This document shows, piece by piece, positions 51,236-60,688 of a stretch of DNA of 64,000 nt. A program made the translations under genes and the position numbers. Position 1 is the stretch's first letter, and the number at the start of each line of letters is the position of its first letter. Location of the stretch: contig NZ_CXWE01000008.1 of assembly GCF_001404515.1 (NCBI RefSeq), positions 62,001-126,000 of the forward strand, written 5' to 3'. Source of the DNA: Roseibium album. Lineage in GTDB: Bacteria; Pseudomonadota; Alphaproteobacteria; Rhizobiales; Stappiaceae. The notes below the pieces were generated by a model. It saw only the letters and a program-made list of their open reading frames with translations. It had not been told where the DNA came from and did no database searches.

Positions 51236-51637
51236 ATGGACACTTTGAAAAAGCGCTCCGAATTCCTGGCGGTCGCCAAAGGCGGCCGGTTGGGTCGGCG
51301 CGCTTTTCTCGTTCAGGGTCTGACGCGCGACACGGATGATGCACCGCGTGTGGGCTATACCGTTACCAAGAAAACAGGCAATTCCGTCGTGCGCAGCCGA
51401 ATCAAACGGCGGCTGCGGGCTGCCGTTGCCGCGCTCAAAACCGGCGATATTCCGCAAAAAGCGGATTTTGTGCTTGTCGCTCGCGATTCAGCGCTCACTC
51501 TTCCCTTTCAAAAACTCGTTGCAGACCTTAAGTCTGGCCTTAACCAAGTGCTTGACCCGGAGACACCGCGCGGACGGGGAAAACCGCACCGGAGTAACCG
51601 GACATCTTCAGCGACACTGCGCAGGAAACAGGGGTAA
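51236..51637 (+). CDS. rnpA: Ribonuclease P protein component
   Basis: This 133-residue basic protein is the cofactor of RNase P, which trims tRNA 5' ends. Family features are MDTLKKRSEFLAVAKGG at the N-terminus and the RNR motif region in NSVVRSRIKRRLRAAV. The C-terminus adds a basic tail with PRGRGKPHRS. A longer frame overlaps rpmH; the ATG chosen begins the standard protein. It lies 58 bases after rpmH and 6 bases before yidC. Confidence 0.94.
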   Translation: MDTLKKRSEFLAVAKGGRLGRRAFLVQGLTRDTDDAPRVGYTVTKKTGNSVVRSRIKRRLRAAVAALKTGDIPQKADFVLVARDSALTLPFQKLVADLKSGLNQVLDPETPRGRGKPHRSNRTSSATLRRKQG

Positions 51638-51643
51638 CACCAG

Positions 51644-53476
51644 TTGATTTCTGAAAACCGAAACACGATCCTGGCAATCGTTTTGTCCCTGATTGTTCTG
51701 CTGGGTTGGCAATATTTCGTTGCCAATCCCGAATTGGAGCGTCAACAGGCAGCTCTCCAGACGCAGCAGCAAGCCGAAGCGGAACGCCAGGCCGCCAACG
51801 GTGGCGCCAATCCGGATGCTCCGCAGCCTTCTGCGGCCCCCGGCAGCAACGCGGCCTTGCCGGCGCAAGGGGCGGACCGACCTGCCGTGTTTGCAAACCG
51901 GGAACAAGCTGTCGCTGCCGACAAGCGCGTCGTGATCAACTCTCCCCGGCTTGAAGGGTCGATCAACCTTTCGGGCGGGCGTCTCGATGACCTGCGGCTG
52001 AAGGACTACCACGAGACCGTCGACAAGAGCAGTCCGACGATCGCCCTGTTTTCACCCAAGGGCAGCCCGAACCCCTATTACACCGACTACGGCTGGGTTG
52101 CCGATCCGGGAGCCAACGTGCCCCTGCCCGGCCCCGACACGGTCTGGTCGGTCGACGGCGAGACGACCCTGACACCCACCACACCGTTGACCCTTGTTTG
52201 GAACAACGGTGCGGGCCTCACCTTCAAACGAACCTTTTCCGTCGACGAGAATTATCTGTTCACAGTTGCCCAATCCGTCGAAAACACGTCTTCGGCAGAT
52301 GTTACGCTTTATCCCTATGGCCTGATAGCCAGGAAAGGCGTGCCTGAAACCACGGGCATCTGGATCCTTCACGAAGGCCTCCTGGGTGTATTCGGCGAGG
52401 AAGGCCTTCAGGAAATCGACTATTCCGACCTGGAAGACGAAGGCACGATCCGTCCGGCCAGCGTAGACAACGGCTGGCTCGGCATAACCGACAAGTACTG
52501 GGCCGCGACGCTCATGCCGGTCCCCGGCCAGGAGTTCCAGCCGAGTTTCAGTTTCTCCCGGACGACAGGAAATTTCCAGGCTGACTATCTGGGCACCGGT
52601 GTTGCCGTCCCTGCAGGTGGCACGGCGGAGACCAGCTCATATCTGTTCGCCGGTGCCAAGGAAACGAAGCTGATCGATGCCTACGAGGAATCGCTCAATC
52701 TCAACCGGTTCGAACTGATGATCGATTGGGGCTGGTTCTATTTCCTGACGAAGCCGATGTTCTTCGCGATCGACTACTTCTTCCATCTGATAGGCAACTT
52801 CGGCGTCGCCATTCTGGTGGTAACCGTCATCATCAAGCTGATCTTCTTCCCGCTGGCCAACAAGTCCTACGTCTCCATGAGCAAGATGAAACTTGCGCAG
52901 CCGCAGATGACGGAAATCCGCGAGAAATACTCCGATGACCGACAGAAACAGCAACAGGCGCTGATGGAACTCTACAAGAAGGAAAAGATCAATCCGCTGG
53001 CCGGCTGCCTGCCGATCCTGATACAGATCCCGGTCTTCTTTGCGCTCTACAAGGTTCTGTTCGTCACCATCGAAATGCGTCACGCGCCCTTCTTCGGCTG
53101 GATTCAGGACCTGTCCGCACCCGACCCGACCTCGCTCTTCAATCTCTTCGGCCTGATCCCCTGGGATCCGCCGCAATTGCTGATGCTGGGCGTCTGGCCG
53201 CTGGTCATGGGTATCTCCATGTTCGTTCAGATGAAAATGAACCCGGCACCGCCTGATCCCACCCAGCAAATGATCTTCACCTGGATGCCCGTTGTCTTCA
53301 CCTTCATGCTGGCATCGTTCCCGGCAGGACTTGTTATTTACTGGGCCTGGAACAACACGCTGTCGATTACGCAGCAATACGTGATCATGCGCCGTCAGGG
53401 AGCCAAGGTGGAACTCTGGGACAATATAGGGTCCATGTTCAAGCGAAAGAAACCGGCCTCGGACGACAAGGGCTGA
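51644..53476 (+). CDS. yidC: Membrane protein insertase YidC
   Basis: This 610-residue insertase works with or without SecYEG to place proteins in the inner membrane. It has a first helix (residues 7-26, TILAIVLSLIVLLGWQYFV), an Ala/Gln/Pro-rich linker, the periplasmic beta domain (about 75-350) and the five-helix core (about 365-590), with the conserved hydrophilic-groove region MSKMKLAQPQMTEIREKY and GCLPILIQIPVFFALYKVLF. The start is TTG, with GGGGTAA ahead of it. A terminator follows. Confidence 0.96.
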   Translation: MISENRNTILAIVLSLIVLLGWQYFVANPELERQQAALQTQQQAEAERQAANGGANPDAPQPSAAPGSNAALPAQGADRPAVFANREQAVAADKRVVINSPRLEGSINLSGGRLDDLRLKDYHETVDKSSPTIALFSPKGSPNPYYTDYGWVADPGANVPLPGPDTVWSVDGETTLTPTTPLTLVWNNGAGLTFKRTFSVDENYLFTVAQSVENTSSADVTLYPYGLIARKGVPETTGIWILHEGLLGVFGEEGLQEIDYSDLEDEGTIRPASVDNGWLGITDKYWAATLMPVPGQEFQPSFSFSRTTGNFQADYLGTGVAVPAGGTAETSSYLFAGAKETKLIDAYEESLNLNRFELMIDWGWFYFLTKPMFFAIDYFFHLIGNFGVAILVVTVIIKLIFFPLANKSYVSMSKMKLAQPQMTEIREKYSDDRQKQQQALMELYKKEKINPLAGCLPILIQIPVFFALYKVLFVTIEMRHAPFFGWIQDLSAPDPTSLFNLFGLIPWDPPQLLMLGVWPLVMGISMFVQMKMNPAPPDPTQQMIFTWMPVVFTFMLASFPAGLVIYWAWNNTLSITQQYVIMRRQGAKVELWDNIGSMFKRKKPASDDKG

Positions 53477-53503
53477 CAAGCCTGAAAAGACCTGATAGAC
53501 AGC

Positions 53504-53533
53504 AAGGCCTCGCCCACAGGCGGGGCCTTTTTA
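53504..53533 (+). terminator. Terminator after yidC
   Basis: Stem AAGGCCTCGCC/GGCGGGGCCTT (one T-G pair), loop CACA, then T tract. Confidence 0.88.
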
Positions 53534-53673
53534 TTGCAGCAAGTCATGGAGAGTGCAGACCAATGATCCGATAAAGCAAGACCTGTTCAGCAAGGCGAAG
53601 CCGCCGACCGGCAGGTCGATCGCGCAACATGCGCTCACATTTCTTCCCTTGATTCTTGCATATTGGAGGTCCC

Positions 53674-54354
53674 ATGCACGGCCCCTCACCCGACACACTT
53701 CATCCATTCAACGGCGAATCTCATACGGTTTTCCTGAAAAACGTCATCACGAGGCCAACGATCGAAGTGGGTGACTACACCTACTACCATGACTTCGAAA
53801 ACGCCTCGGACTTTGAAAACCGGAACGTGCGCTATCATTTTGACAACATTGGCGACCGCTTGAAGATCGGCAAGTTCTGCGCGTTGGCGGCAGGCACCAG
53901 TTTCATCATGAGCGGCGCCAATCATGCAATGACTGGGATTTCAACCTATCCCTTTCATATCTTCGACAAGGGCTGGGCGGAACAATTTGACCCGGCAACG
54001 ATCTTCGACCATCTGCGCGGCGACACGATTGTTGGCAATGATGTGTGGTTCGGAACCAACTCTACCGTCATGCCCGGGGTCACCATCTGCTCCGGCGCCA
54101 TCATAGGCGCCCACGCCGTTGTCGCTTCGGACGTGCCACCCTACGCGGTCGTGGTCGGCAACCCGGGACGGGTTGTGCGACTGCGCTTCGACGAGCAGAC
54201 AATCGACCGTCTCCTGGACGTTGCGTGGTGGGACTGGCCGATCGAAAAGATCACACGCCATCTTTCCGCAATCTGGGGGGCCGACGCCGGCGTTCTTGAG
54301 AGAGCGGCCGCCAATCACGACAGCAACCTCGACGTGAACGAAAAGGCAAGCTAA
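53674..54354 (+). CDS. CatB/Vat-related acetyltransferase
   Basis: This 226-residue left-handed beta-helix acetyltransferase shows FCALAAGTSFIMSGANHAMTG, DTIVGNDVWFGTNSTVMPG and VTICSGAIIGAHAVVASDVP, the repeated I-G-x-x hexapeptides. The catalytic His is in GANHAMTG and the ending WWDWPIEKI is family-typical. The group acetylates chloramphenicol or streptogramins, but many members have other roles. GGAGGT lies 3-4 bases before the ATG. It sits between yidC and engB, which usually adjoin, so it is an inserted gene; engB starts 9 bases after it. Confidence 0.85.
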   Translation: MHGPSPDTLHPFNGESHTVFLKNVITRPTIEVGDYTYYHDFENASDFENRNVRYHFDNIGDRLKIGKFCALAAGTSFIMSGANHAMTGISTYPFHIFDKGWAEQFDPATIFDHLRGDTIVGNDVWFGTNSTVMPGVTICSGAIIGAHAVVASDVPPYAVVVGNPGRVVRLRFDEQTIDRLLDVAWWDWPIEKITRHLSAIWGADAGVLERAAANHDSNLDVNEKAS

Positions 54355-54363
54355 AAGCGCTTC

Positions 54364-55011
54364 ATGAACGACGAACAAACCTATACTCAGGAAGACTTGG
54401 AAGCGGGCCGGCTGATGTTTGCCCGCGCCTGGGATTTTCTGACCAGCGTCACCGATATGTCCAACCTTCCGGATGCGGCCGGCACCGAGATCGCCTTTGC
54501 CGGGCGCTCCAACGTGGGCAAGTCCAGCCTGATCAACGCCCTGACCGGGCGCAAGGGTCTGGCCCGCACGTCATCGACACCGGGCCGGACACAGATGCTG
54601 AACTTCTTCATCGCACCGGACACGCCCCTGACAATCGTTGACATGCCGGGCTACGGCTATGCCCAGGCGCCGAAAGAGCTGGTCGAAGCGTGGACGCAAC
54701 TCGTCTTCTCCTACCTGCGCGGCCGCCCGAACCTGCGCCGGGTCATCCTCTTGATCGACAGCCGGCACGGCATCAAGAAAAACGACCTTGAGGCAATGGA
54801 CCTTCTGGACAAGGCTGCCGTCGTCTATCAGGTGGTGCTGACCAAGTCCGACAAGATCAAGCCGACCCAACTTGCCCGGCTCATTTCCGATACGCAGGCA
54901 TTGCTTGCAAAACGTATCGCAGCACACCCGCTGATCGTCGCAACATCCTCCGAAAAGAACCTGGGTATCGACGAATTGAGAGCCGAACTCTGTCTTCTGG
55001 CCAATCAGTAA
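54364..55011 (+). CDS. engB: Ribosome biogenesis GTPase EngB (YihA/YsxC)
   Basis: This 215-residue small GTPase, needed for assembly of the large ribosomal subunit, has G1 GRSNVGKSS, switch SSTPGRTQMLNFF, G3 VDMPGYGYA and G4 TKSD. It starts 9 bases after the acetyltransferase gene and is 104 bases upstream of argB. Confidence 0.94.
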   Translation: MNDEQTYTQEDLEAGRLMFARAWDFLTSVTDMSNLPDAAGTEIAFAGRSNVGKSSLINALTGRKGLARTSSTPGRTQMLNFFIAPDTPLTIVDMPGYGYAQAPKELVEAWTQLVFSYLRGRPNLRRVILLIDSRHGIKKNDLEAMDLLDKAAVVYQVVLTKSDKIKPTQLARLISDTQALLAKRIAAHPLIVATSSEKNLGIDELRAELCLLANQ

Positions 55012-55115
55012 TCTTTGAAGGCCGCCGACAGTTCCGAGAATTGTGAAGAAACGGCAAACCGGTTATAGCAGGGTTCTTCTGCAAGAGATCAATTCCAGTT
55101 GAGTAAAAAGCTTTG

Positions 55116-56003
55116 ATGACCAATCCCGACATGGCCAGCCGCGCCCATATTATCGCGCAAGCCCTGCCTTACATGCAGCGCTACGACGACAGGACCGTGG
55201 TGGTGAAGTACGGCGGTCATGCGATGGGCGATCCTTCACTTGGCCAGGCCTTCGCACGCGACATCACGCTGCTGCGTCAGTCGGGTGTCAATCCGGTCGT
55301 GGTGCACGGCGGCGGGCCGCAGATCGGAAAGATGCTGCAACGGCTCAACATCGTCAGTGAATTCAAGGCCGGCCTCCGCGTGACCGACAAGGCCACGGTC
55401 GAAGTTGTGGAGATGGTTCTTGCCGGGTCGATCAACAAGGAAATCGTCCAGATGATCAATGCCGAAGGCGGCCGGGCCGTCGGCCTTTGCGGCAAGGACG
55501 GCAATCTGGTCACTGCCCGAAAACTCAACCGCACCGTCGTCGACCCGGACAGCAACATCGAAAGCGTTGTCGATCTCGGCTTCGTCGGCGAGCCTGCCAG
55601 CGTCGACCCGACAGTGCTCCGGCTGGTTCTCAAGGAAGCTATCATACCGGTCGTTGCCCCGGTTGCGCATGGCGAGGACGGAGAGACCTACAACATCAAC
55701 GCGGATACCGCGGCAGGTGCGATCGCCGGGTCGCTCAATGCCAAGCGCCTGCTGTTCCTCACGGATGTTCCCGGCGTTCTCGACAAGGACGGCAATCTGA
55801 TCAAGCAGCTCAGCGTTGCCAAGGCACGCGAACTGATGAAAGACGGTACCATTTCCGGCGGGATGATCCCCAAGGTCGAAACCTGCATCGGGTCACTCGA
55901 CAAGGGCGTGGAAGGTGTCGTTATCCTGAACGGCAAGGTTCCCCACGCCGTCCTGCTTGAACTGTTCACCGATGGCGGCGCAGGGACGTTGATCCGCCCG
56001 TGA
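55116..56003 (+). CDS. argB: Acetylglutamate kinase
   Basis: This 295-residue enzyme phosphorylates N-acetylglutamate, the second arginine-synthesis step. Motifs are VVVKYGGHAMGD, VVVHGGGPQIGKML, the acetylglutamate site NINADTAAGAIAGSLNA, and the C-terminal SGGMIPKVETC. Its length and N-terminal extension suggest the arginine-sensitive hexameric type. A TTG directly before the ATG is also open. It overlaps the next gene by 4 bases (GTGA). Confidence 0.95.
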   Translation: MTNPDMASRAHIIAQALPYMQRYDDRTVVVKYGGHAMGDPSLGQAFARDITLLRQSGVNPVVVHGGGPQIGKMLQRLNIVSEFKAGLRVTDKATVEVVEMVLAGSINKEIVQMINAEGGRAVGLCGKDGNLVTARKLNRTVVDPDSNIESVVDLGFVGEPASVDPTVLRLVLKEAIIPVVAPVAHGEDGETYNINADTAAGAIAGSLNAKRLLFLTDVPGVLDKDGNLIKQLSVAKARELMKDGTISGGMIPKVETCIGSLDKGVEGVVILNGKVPHAVLLELFTDGGAGTLIRP

Positions 56004-56743
56004 CCGGTAAACGCATTTTGCCCCTGGAGGGCCAACACGCACATCGCCAGGACCTCAGGGTCTTCAAGGGTGTCGAAGCCTGGGTTTTCGATCTGGACAA
56101 CACACTCTACCCTCACGAGGCGGATCTCTTTTCCCAGATAGACGAACAGATCGCGCTATATGTGCAAAAGGTCCTGGACCTGAACCGGTCCGAAGCAATG
56201 GTGCACCAGAAGGCGCTCTATCACGAACATGGAACAACCCTGCGTGGCTTGATGACAACGCAGAAAATCGATCCTGACGACTATCTCGCGTTCGTTCACG
56301 ACATCGATTATTCCGGCCTTGAACCCAACCCCGACCTGAGCGCAGCAATCGACGCGCTTCCCGGCAAGAAGTTCATCTTCACGAATGGCGACCGGCCGCA
56401 TGCGGAACGGACCGCTGCGGCCCTGGGCATTTCCGACAATTTCGAAGACATTTTCGATATCGTCTCCGCTGATCTCGTGCCAAAGCCCAATCGTGAGACC
56501 TATGACAAGTTCATTGACCTCACCGGAATTTCCCCCGCCCGGGCAGCCATGTTCGAAGATCTTTCCAAGAACCTGAGCGTTCCCCATCAACTTGGCATGC
56601 GCACGGCCCTTATTGTTCCGAAGGGTTCACGGGGCGTCTTCCAGGAAAGCTGGGATCTCGAAGGCGATCCCTACCCTCATGTCGATTTTGTCACCGAAGA
56701 CCTGACAGGCTTCCTGAGGGCTGTCTTGGGTGCACTGAGCTAA
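56000..56743 (+). CDS. HAD-family pyrimidine 5'-nucleotidase-like protein
   Basis: This 247-residue HAD hydrolase has motif I VFDLDNTLYPHEADLF at about residues 32-45, motif II FTNGDRPH, motif III lysine in LVPKPNRETY and motif IV MFEDLSKNL. It matches the yeast SDT1-type pyrimidine 5'-nucleotidase group often found beside argB. The start is GTG overlapping the argB stop, so translation is coupled. Its exact substrate is not established. Confidence 0.88.
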   Translation: MTGKRILPLEGQHAHRQDLRVFKGVEAWVFDLDNTLYPHEADLFSQIDEQIALYVQKVLDLNRSEAMVHQKALYHEHGTTLRGLMTTQKIDPDDYLAFVHDIDYSGLEPNPDLSAAIDALPGKKFIFTNGDRPHAERTAAALGISDNFEDIFDIVSADLVPKPNRETYDKFIDLTGISPARAAMFEDLSKNLSVPHQLGMRTALIVPKGSRGVFQESWDLEGDPYPHVDFVTEDLTGFLRAVLGALS

Positions 56744-57143
56744 AGTGCCCGGGCCCACGAAAATGCAGTCAAATTCACAGGCATGGAATGCTCTTTGAGA
56801 CGAAACGCGCTGCCGTAATGGTGGACTGCGCGTATGATTTCTCAAGATGATGATCCAAATCTGGTGAGCTTGCCAAAGGTCAAGCATCGCGGTCGTCAGC
56901 CCTTTTCTGACGCTCGGCTATCGAGGTTTCAACCCTGGGGAAGGCCATTCGCCAGTCTTGTGGGTGGCAACACAAATCATTGGCTGCACCCACAGGATTT
57001 ATCGGCAGGATCTATCGTCCGGATTTACCGATATTGGATTGAGATGGAAGCGGCGGCCAAATGCCGTTTTCACCGAGAGTATTCTTATTTCCAAGAAACT
57101 CCTCTAGATTGAGTAAAACTCAACTCGTGGAACGTGACCTCAA
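56744..57143. other. Gap before the LysR gene, with a palindrome
   Basis: No gene is supported; the frame at 56834-57112 has no recognisable content. A 15-bp inverted repeat TTGAGT-AAA-ACTCAA at 57109-57123 lies 20 bases before the LysR start and looks like its own operator. This gap marks the left border of the accessory block inserted before dapD. Confidence 0.5.
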
Positions 57144-58013
57144 ATGGCTTCCCTGCGCGCCCTTCATGCCTTTTCCCTGCTGGCCCGTCATGGCCGCGCG
57201 TCGATTGCAGCCGAAAAACTCGGGGTCTCGCCGTCGGCCCTTTCCCACCTCATGCGCAAGCTCGAGAGCGAACTGGGAGCAACACTGGTCAACCGTGACG
57301 GACGCGGTCTGACACTGACCGACGAGGGTCAGCGTCTGGCTCTCAGTCTGGGGGATGCCTTCGACCGGATAGCGGAAGCCGTCGACAGCTTCAAACGGCG
57401 CGGACGGACAGAATTGCGGATCAGCACAGTCTCCACGTTTGCGACACGCTGGCTGATTCCCCGCCTACCCGATTTTCAGGCCGAACAACCCGACGTGGAA
57501 CTGCTCCTGTCCGCCTCCACACGCATGGTCGATCTCGACCGGGAAAACTACGATTGTGCGATCCGGCTCGGCACGGGCAACTGGTCAAATGTCGAAAGCC
57601 ACCTGCTCTGGAATGAACATCTTGCCGTTGCCATGGCTCCAAGTCTCCTGAGCGGAAAGGATCCGTCGGACCCTCTGGTACTGCTGGACCTTCCGCTGCT
57701 GCACAGTTCCGCGCGGCGAAACGACTGGACCGAATGGCTGGAAGAGGCTGGAATTTCACATCCCGATGTTCACTCGGGCACAGTCCTTCAGAGCCGCGAT
57801 CTCGCGATTCAGGCTGCGATCGCGGGCATGGGCACCATCGCGATCGACCGCCGCTTCATCTCCCAGGAACTCGACGCCGGTCATTTGATTTCGCCCGACT
57901 GGCCAGTTCTGGAACTGGAAACAGGCTACTGGTTCGTCAGATCTCCTGCGAGAACCCTGACCCGGCCGGTTGCAACGTTCAGGGAATGGCTGCAGGGCGC
58001 AGCCCGAGCCTAG
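57144..58013 (+). CDS. LysR-family regulator, GcvA-like
   Basis: This 289-residue protein has a LysR winged helix at residues 2-60 (LRALHAFSLLARHGRASIAA, LGVSPSALSHLMRKLESELG) and a periplasmic-binding-like effector domain (about 90-285). The TFATRWLIPRLPDFQAEQPD start of that domain is typical of GcvA-like regulators. It has its own palindrome upstream. Its stop overlaps the stop of the convergent AraC gene by four bases (CTAG). The target is not apparent. Confidence 0.88.
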   Translation: MASLRALHAFSLLARHGRASIAAEKLGVSPSALSHLMRKLESELGATLVNRDGRGLTLTDEGQRLALSLGDAFDRIAEAVDSFKRRGRTELRISTVSTFATRWLIPRLPDFQAEQPDVELLLSASTRMVDLDRENYDCAIRLGTGNWSNVESHLLWNEHLAVAMAPSLLSGKDPSDPLVLLDLPLLHSSARRNDWTEWLEEAGISHPDVHSGTVLQSRDLAIQAAIAGMGTIAIDRRFISQELDAGHLISPDWPVLELETGYWFVRSPARTLTRPVATFREWLQGAARA

Positions 58014-59038
58014 CGAACTGGCGACTGTTCTTCTGCCATGGCCGCGCTGCGTGTTGCGGATGGCAGCTCACCAAAATGAGAACGGTACTGACGCGCAAAC
58101 CGGCTCCCGTCCCAAAAACCATGGAGTGCCGCAATGTCTCCGATTGAGTGACGACAAAAGCGCCTGTCAGTCAATTTGCGCCGGACATCGTGCAGCTTCA
58201 AGAGGCGAAGATAGGCAAGCGGTCCCATCGCCACATGTGAGGAGAACGCCTGCTGGACCGATCGTTTCGATACATTGGTGAATTGTGCCAGCTCATTGGC
58301 ACTCATTGACAGCGATGATCGCGATTTCAACGACGTCCTGCACTGCAGGAAACGTTCAAATACCCGGTCTTCAGCGGAACTGGCCAATCGAGCCATGGAC
58401 ACATCCAGCGAGAGTTTCGATGCGATACTGGCAATCAGGGCACGGCCGGCAACTCTGTCCGAATTTCGCGTTTCGGGCTCGATGGCACATTCCATCGCCG
58501 ATATCGCGTCTTCGCGTAGCCGTGCCGCCAAACCCGGAGCTTTCAGAAAACGTGGTTTGCCCGACAAGTGCTCCAGCCAGTCAGCCAGCGCAGGAGACAG
58601 GACATTCTGCTTCAAAAGCGTGGTTTTCCGGATCGCAACCGCCATCACCGACCCATTGACTGGGCTGACCAGATGCAGGTGCCCCAACGGGGGTAATACA
58701 AATACATCCGCGTCGCTCATATGCTGCCCCATGACGACAAAGGGAGCTGGAGCATTCAGCACGACACCGAAGGAAATGTGGTCGCTCGCGCCGATGACCT
58801 CCTGTTCCAGACCCTGGTTGCAAAATTCCATATGGACAGCAGCGTCAGGTCCGAGAAACAGGGACAGGAACCTGCCACGGAAGGCGCCGGACGTCAGCTG
58901 GAGGTAAGACTGTTCGTGACCCGTGAGCTGTTCCGCCTGCTGGTCGTAGTCGCAAAACACGTTGTCGGCGAGGAAGCCGCATTCTGCGCCAAAGCCATAT
59001 CTGGGAAACCAACGCTCTGAAATTACTGTGCTTTTCAT
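58010..59038 (-). CDS. AraC-family regulator
   Basis: This 342-residue protein has a N-terminal sensing domain with a cupin-like pattern (about 55-160) and a C-terminal AraC HTH (about 240-330; SANELAQFTNVSKRSVQQAF, ...SIGDIAALHGFWDGSRFARQYR). It resembles EutR-like members. It diverges from the secreted alpha/beta hydrolase at 59149, 110 bases away, and is the likely regulator of that gene. Confidence 0.85.
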   Translation of the reverse strand: MKSTVISERWFPRYGFGAECGFLADNVFCDYDQQAEQLTGHEQSYLQLTSGAFRGRFLSLFLGPDAAVHMEFCNQGLEQEVIGASDHISFGVVLNAPAPFVVMGQHMSDADVFVLPPLGHLHLVSPVNGSVMAVAIRKTTLLKQNVLSPALADWLEHLSGKPRFLKAPGLAARLREDAISAMECAIEPETRNSDRVAGRALIASIASKLSLDVSMARLASSAEDRVFERFLQCRTSLKSRSSLSMSANELAQFTNVSKRSVQQAFSSHVAMGPLAYLRLLKLHDVRRKLTDRRFCRHSIGDIAALHGFWDGSRFARQYRSHFGELPSATRSAAMAEEQSPVR

Positions 59039-59148
59039 GACGAACAGTCACACCTCCCTTGCGCTGAAGACCTACCACTCAGAGCCTTCCGTGGATTACG
59101 CTTGATCCAGTCAAAAGACCTGAAAACCAGTCACACCGGGAGGGTAGC

Positions 59149-59991
59149 ATGATCAAATATCTCATCGCTGCATTTGTGCTTTTCCTGACAATTCCGGCGC
59201 AGGCCGAAGATCGCTGGATGTCGATCCCGCCGGCCCCGCCGATGCCGGAAGCCGCATCAAGCGGAACGGTGAATGTCAACGGCATCGACATGTATCATGC
59301 GATTTACGGGGATGCCGACGGCACACCGATCCTGCTGATCCACGGTGGTCTCGCCCATGGCGATATATGGGCCGCCCAGGTCGCCGACCTCATGCAGGAC
59401 CACACGGTGATTGTTGCCGATACCCGCGGTCACGGGCGCTCGACAAACGACGGCAGCGAGTATACCTACGCCCGCCTGGCTGCGGATTACCTGGCGTTGC
59501 TCGACCAGATCGGTGTTGATCGCGTACATCTGGTCGGCTGGTCGGATGGGGCGAATATCGGATATTCGATTTCGCAGACAAATCCTGAGCGCCTTGCGAG
59601 CCATTTCGCCCATGCCGGCAACATCACGCTTGATGGTGTCGATCCGTCTGTCGAGACAAACGAGGTCTTCGGAACCTATGTTGGAATGATGGCGGGTGAC
59701 TATGCCGAAATGTCACCGACCCCGGACGGGTTCGAGAATTTTTTGGGTGCTGTTGCCAAAATGTGGGGATCTTCAAAACCGGGTGGACCCGACGCTCTCA
59801 AGTCCGTAACGGTCCCGACGCTTGTGGTGCAAAGCGAATTTGACGAAGCCATCCTGATGGACCACTCGAAGATGATTGCCGAGATCATGCCAAGCGCAGA
59901 TTTCCTGGTCCTTGAGGATGTCAGTCATTTTGCTTCGTTCCAGGCCGCCGACGAGTACACCGATGCCATTCGGAATTTCATCGAACCCTGA
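59149..59991 (+). CDS. Exported alpha/beta hydrolase
   Basis: This 280-residue protein has a signal peptide (cleavage after AQA at about residue 19) and an alpha/beta hydrolase fold. Features are ILLIHGGLAHGD (oxyanion strand), the nucleophile elbow GWSDGAN, the acid in QSEFDEAI and the catalytic His in DVSHFASF. It is therefore a periplasmic or secreted esterase/lipase-like enzyme. GGGAGGG lies 7 bases before the ATG. The divergent AraC gene suggests inducible expression. No substrate can be named. Confidence 0.85.
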   Translation: MIKYLIAAFVLFLTIPAQAEDRWMSIPPAPPMPEAASSGTVNVNGIDMYHAIYGDADGTPILLIHGGLAHGDIWAAQVADLMQDHTVIVADTRGHGRSTNDGSEYTYARLAADYLALLDQIGVDRVHLVGWSDGANIGYSISQTNPERLASHFAHAGNITLDGVDPSVETNEVFGTYVGMMAGDYAEMSPTPDGFENFLGAVAKMWGSSKPGGPDALKSVTVPTLVVQSEFDEAILMDHSKMIAEIMPSADFLVLEDVSHFASFQAADEYTDAIRNFIEP

Positions 59992-60100
59992 GCACTCGAA
60001 GAAAAGAGCCAATTGTGTGCAAACCCGTCGTCAGTTGCATGGCGGGTTTGTCAGTTATTCCAAATCATCGTCTTCCTGCAAGGGTTGCCGGCCACGTGGC

Positions 60101-60622
60101 TCAGTTTTCTTTCAACAACAGATCGCCCAGATGTATCGCGCATTCGGTTGCCTTGCCGCGATGCAGCGGCCAGTCCTGCATCAGACCTTCAACGATCAGC
60201 GTAATCTCGCCCTGCCGATCCGGCAGGCCCGACAACGCGGCAACTTCATGTGCAACGTCCGTTTTGTGCCTTGCCAGAAGGCTGCGAAGCCTCGCGTCCC
60301 TCGGGGCCGCGGCGACGGCGGCATGAAACAGGCATCCATGCGCTGCCTCTGTCGACATCCACTCTGAAACTCTTTCAAACAGCATATGCAGAACAGGCTT
60401 TTCGTCCGATGGCAGCTTGGCGAAGACAAACTGCATATAGCGCTGATGACGGTGCTCCAGCGCGCTCAGGACCATTTCCTCACGCGAGGGCATGTACTTG
60501 TACAGCGTTCTGAGACTGACGCCCGCTGCCTCGCGCAGGCTGTCGATGTTCGGTTCCGCGAACCCGTTTTCCGCAAAGGCCCGTTCCAGTCCTGCGGCAA
60601 TTCTGGTTTTTGTGTCAGGCAT
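60101..60622 (-). CDS. TetR-family regulator
   Basis: This 173-residue repressor has a HTH at about residues 22-50 (NIDSLREAAGVSLRTLYKYM) and a short C-terminal ligand domain. It diverges from the alcohol dehydrogenase gene with only 66 bases between, and a perfect inverted repeat lies there, so it probably represses that gene and itself. The stop is TGA-type on the minus strand; the downstream gene is convergent. Confidence 0.88.
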   Translation of the reverse strand: MPDTKTRIAAGLERAFAENGFAEPNIDSLREAAGVSLRTLYKYMPSREEMVLSALEHRHQRYMQFVFAKLPSDEKPVLHMLFERVSEWMSTEAAHGCLFHAAVAAAPRDARLRSLLARHKTDVAHEVAALSGLPDRQGEITLIVEGLMQDWPLHRGKATECAIHLGDLLLKEN

Positions 60623-60630
60623 GCTTGACG

Positions 60631-60652
60631 AGGTAGAGCAAATCCTCTACCT
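60631..60652. promoter_or_regulatory. TetR operator between the TetR and dehydrogenase genes
   Basis: A perfect 8-bp inverted repeat AGGTAGAG-N6-CTCTACCT (22 bp) lies 8 bases from the TetR start and 36 bases from the dehydrogenase start. Size and place fit a TetR dimer site covering both promoters. Confidence 0.7.
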
Positions 60653-60688
60653 GAGCAAGTAGAACATTCATTCTACCGGAGCAGGCCC

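Noticed and set aside
56834..57112. 92-codon frame before the LysR gene
   Set aside because: No recognisable domain, and it runs into the probable LysR operator.
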